This document shows, one piece after another, positions 6,609 to 8,248 of a stretch of DNA of 8,248 nt. Both the position numbers and the translations under genes were made by a program. Origin of the DNA: an uncultured Pseudomonadota bacterium (GTDB taxonomy: Bacteria; Bdellovibrionota_B; Oligoflexia; Oligoflexales; Bog-1112). Each line of letters opens with the position of its first letter. Position 1 is the stretch's first letter. Location of the stretch: positions 1 through 8,248 of the forward strand of contig CALBMD010000125.1 of NCBI GenBank assembly GCA_937896265.1, read 5' to 3'. The notes under the pieces are model-generated. The model was given only the letters and a program-made list of their open reading frames with translations. It did no database searches and was not told where the DNA came from.

Positions 6609-6983
6609 CTAGACGTGGCGTGTAGAATGAGCAACCATCACACGAATGAAGGCTTCTTGATCTTCCTTTGAAAAGACATCAAAGATATCCTTCCAAGTTA
6701 TCTCGTAGTCACCACCCGATAATAGTTCTAAAATACAGTCAATCGCAAGTTCCTTGCTGGTTTGATGAGCATCATCATCATCTGCCATTAACTTCATTTT
6801 AAATGCACTTACTGTGTTCAAGCTTACTTGTTCGCCTTTCAAACAAGGAAACTCCGCTGCATATTTGTAAAACAGCTGAGCATTTGGTAAATCGTGCTCT
6901 GGTTCTACGTTCCAATTATTAAGATCATAAGCAGAAGAACCCGCGCCATCAAAAGACATTGCAATTACTGACTTCTTTTTCAC
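6609..6983 (-). CDS. Unrecognised 124-residue acidic protein
   Basis: I do not recognise this protein. It has no signal peptide or membrane segment and so is likely cytosolic. It is acidic, with a run of four Asp around residue 70 (MADDDDAH). The C-terminal half (about 76-118: KELAIDCILELL, then WKDIFDVFSKEDQEAFIRVM) looks helical and amphipathic, as in a small binding or regulatory protein. The likely start is the GTG at 6983, with AAGGG ten bases upstream. The alternative ATG at 6959 (residue 9) has no clear SD. Just before the GTG lies ATG-TCG-TGA, whose stop overlaps the GTG. It is divergent from the downstream sensor gene and 300 bp from the PLD gene, so shared transcription with either is unproven. 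Codon use looks ordinary for the window. Reality of the gene is likely but not certain. Confidence 0.65.
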   Translation of the reverse strand: MKKKSVIAMSFDGAGSSAYDLNNWNVEPEHDLPNAQLFYKYAAEFPCLKGEQVSLNTVSAFKMKLMADDDDAHQTSKELAIDCILELLSGGDYEITWKDIFDVFSKEDQEAFIRVMVAHSTRHV

Positions 6984-7083
6984 GACATTCTAGCCCTTAT
7001 GCTATATATGTATTTATCATTGTCATAAAATCATTTAGTCGCTGACAGTCAATCTCTACTCTCTTCGCTATTCAGTGTCTACG

Positions 7084-7237
7084 AAAAACCACCAAAAAAT
7101 TTCCAAAAAAATGGCAAAAAATTACATTTTTTTAACTACATAATTACAATACTCTGTTTTTATTGGGTTTTTCAAACAAAAAAGGGGTTGAAGAGATGGT
7201 TATTTTATGACAAAAAAATCTTTTTTTTTACAAAAAA
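7084..7237. promoter_or_regulatory. Helically phased A/T tracts, predicted curved DNA
   Basis: Runs of five or more A or T (one run of four) are centred near 7086, 7096, 7108, 7118 and 7130, then 7159, 7170 and 7180, then 7204, 7215, 7225 and 7234. Within each group the steps are 9.5-11.5 bp, close to one helical turn. Such phasing bends DNA strongly. The array ends 16 bp upstream of the -35 box of the sensor gene, so it may act as an upstream activating curve or a binding site for H-NS- or IHF-like proteins (inference). Confidence 0.55.
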
Positions 7238-7253
7238 GCTTCAGAGCCATAGT

Positions 7254-7282
7254 TTGACAAAACACTCTCCTCATACTATAAA
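7254..7282 (+). promoter_or_regulatory. Sigma-70-type promoter of the sensor gene
   Basis: TTGACA (7254-7259, full consensus -35) and TATAAA (7277-7282, five of six -10) are separated by exactly 17 bp. Transcription would start near 7289, giving a 5' leader of about 30 bases before the ATG at 7318. This is the best promoter in the window. Confidence 0.75.
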
Positions 7283-7317
7283 AATTTATGAAATAGCGAT
7301 TCTCAAAGGCAATGCTT

Positions 7318-8248
7318 ATGTTAAACATTAATTCTAGAACTATTCTCCCATTAGCATGCGCCTATGCTGTTATAACCGCCATCACTCTGATCGCTTTTTT
7401 CTACTCAACGCGTAACACGCTTAAAAATGAAGGCTTGCGAGAGCAGCTTGATCTTGCGTTCCGCAATATAGAGACAGGCGCTCCTTTAAACAACGCTCTA
7501 AACAATAACGCCTTTCATGCTAATTACTATCTTGGTAAGCAAATGAATGCCCTAGAAATCACCGCACCTGGCCGCTACCTTGAAAGCAAAATCATAGCTG
7601 AGGAAGGAGGCGATGCGAATCATATTGGCATCTATGTTGACACCTATGCCCATTGGGTATCTAAACACCAAATGCTGCCTCTATCATGTTTAAAGACCTA
7701 CAATCGGTTTTACAGCTCAAAAAGCAGTATGGCTTTATTTGACTTTCGCGCCTTTATTACTGTTGATGATTGCTACCCCAGCGATTTAGGCTCTCGTGAA
7801 ATGGGTTTTTTGGTGCTAGGTATGACCTTAGTTATCCTTCTTACTATCATTCCTTTTCGTATGCTCAGTCACTTCTTCAACTCGCTTAGACGTGTAGGTG
7901 ATTTTCTTGGAACCAGTGACCCTCGTATCATAGAATCAGTCGCTGGTTATATCCGTATTGAAGAAATACGCACCCTGTTCTTACGTGCTGCCAATTTACA
8001 GGGGGAAAACGTTTTTCATTATCAATCACTGATGAAGGATGTGAAACACAATATCCTACGCATTATTTTGCACTCTGAACATGCAGTTAATCGGCTCGAC
8101 CGTTCTCTACAAAACCCAGGCGCAGATATTGCTCAAGAAGTAAAAAAAATCTCCAACGATCTGAAAATACAACTTATCCAATTAAAGGCAGCTAGCGGCC
8201 ACTTAGAAAGCCCGCTAGGCCAAACGCTCGAGCGCGATTTTATGAGCG
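7318..8248 (+). CDS. Membrane sensor protein, probable histidine kinase (3' truncated)
   Basis: The first 310 residues of a gene that runs off the window. The layout is that of a classical sensor kinase: TM1 (~10-29), a periplasmic domain of about 130 residues with two cysteines (124 and 152), TM2 (~163-180), then a HAMP-like linker (~181-232, with RIEEIRTLFLRAANL) and a helical stretch matching a dimerisation domain. Its likely H-box is MKDVKHNIL (239-247). Compared with the usual HD(I/L)(K/R)xPL, the acceptor position holds Lys240, and a His sits four residues later (His244). The ATPase domain is outside the window, so kinase identity is inferred from architecture. The start is the ATG at 7318, with AAAGG eight bases upstream; the ATG at 7312 is too close to that SD. 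An in-frame TAG at 7294 rules out a longer N-terminus. The strong promoter at 7254 drives it. The periplasmic domain matches no sensor family I recognise. Confidence 0.75.
   Translation, partial: MLNINSRTILPLACAYAVITAITLIAFFYSTRNTLKNEGLREQLDLAFRNIETGAPLNNALNNNAFHANYYLGKQMNALEITAPGRYLESKIIAEEGGDANHIGIYVDTYAHWVSKHQMLPLSCLKTYNRFYSSKSSMALFDFRAFITVDDCYPSDLGSREMGFLVLGMTLVILLTIIPFRMLSHFFNSLRRVGDFLGTSDPRIIESVAGYIRIEEIRTLFLRAANLQGENVFHYQSLMKDVKHNILRIILHSEHAVNRLDRSLQNPGADIAQEVKKISNDLKIQLIQLKAASGHLESPLGQTLERDFMS

Larger units (their letters stand above)
6984..7317. other. Divergent AT-rich intergenic region (334 bp)
   Basis: No gene is seen. It separates the 124-residue gene (-) from the sensor gene (+) and must carry both promoters. 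The right half holds phased A/T tracts and a strong plus-strand promoter. On the minus strand TTGACT (7052-7047) is a possible -35 box, but no good -10 box follows at 16-18 bp. The left half holds TGACAGTCA (7043-7051), a short interrupted palindrome of uncertain meaning. Confidence 0.55.

Noticed and set aside
7212..7229. A7-TC-T9 as a terminator hairpin
   Set aside because: The spacer is only two bases, too small for a stable RNA loop, and there is no GC stem. It is better explained as part of the phased tracts.
7198..7250. Short plus-strand ORFs in the A/T-tract region
   Set aside because: They have low-complexity Lys/Phe composition and badly placed SD sites. The structure of the DNA explains the sequence better.

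Overview
The window looks like a chromosomal segment of a Gram-negative bacterium of moderate-to-low GC (roughly 40 % by eye). It has Shine-Dalgarno (SD) sites, a lipobox, a signal peptide and membrane-bound sensor proteins. The style of the genes (NtrB/PAS-type 'SHEVNNPL' kinase, very Cys-rich lipoprotein, secreted PLD protein) would suit the Bdellovibrionota/Oligoflexia or a similar deltaproteobacteria-like lineage. That assignment is an inference at low confidence. No tRNA, rRNA, insertion sequence, CRISPR array or phage gene was seen.

Layout. 1-375 (+): C-terminal part of a HAD-superfamily phosphatase, cut by the window start. 423-1679 (-): a multi-pass membrane histidine kinase with no response regulator beside it, convergent with the HAD gene. 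1680-1857: a divergent intergenic region holding a perfect 18-bp palindrome and a small hairpin over the next gene's ribosome binding site. 1858-4698 (+): the centrepiece, a 946-residue predicted lipoprotein. Its N-terminal half is built of ~25-residue two-helix repeats and its C-terminal third is 11 tandem four-cysteine repeats. 4699-4834: a convergent intergenic region with a long imperfect hairpin. 4835-6307 (-): an exported phospholipase-D-superfamily protein with two intact HKD motifs and ten cysteines. 6308-6608: a non-coding stretch with several symmetric or repeated short elements. 6609-6983 (-): an unrecognised 124-residue acidic protein. 6984-7317: a divergent AT-rich regulatory region with helically phased A/T tracts and a near-consensus sigma-70 promoter. 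7318-8248 (+): the N-terminal part of a membrane sensor, probably a histidine kinase, cut by the window end.

How the genes work together. Orientations alternate (+ - + - - +), so only the PLD and 124-residue genes are co-directional, and they lie 300 bp apart. Each gene is probably its own transcription unit. The shared theme is the cell envelope: two membrane sensors, one lipoprotein and one exported PLD enzyme, the last two both rich in cysteines likely to form disulfides. I see no recognised defence, mobile or biosynthetic system. The strongest candidate for something undescribed is the solenoid plus Cys-repeat lipoprotein.
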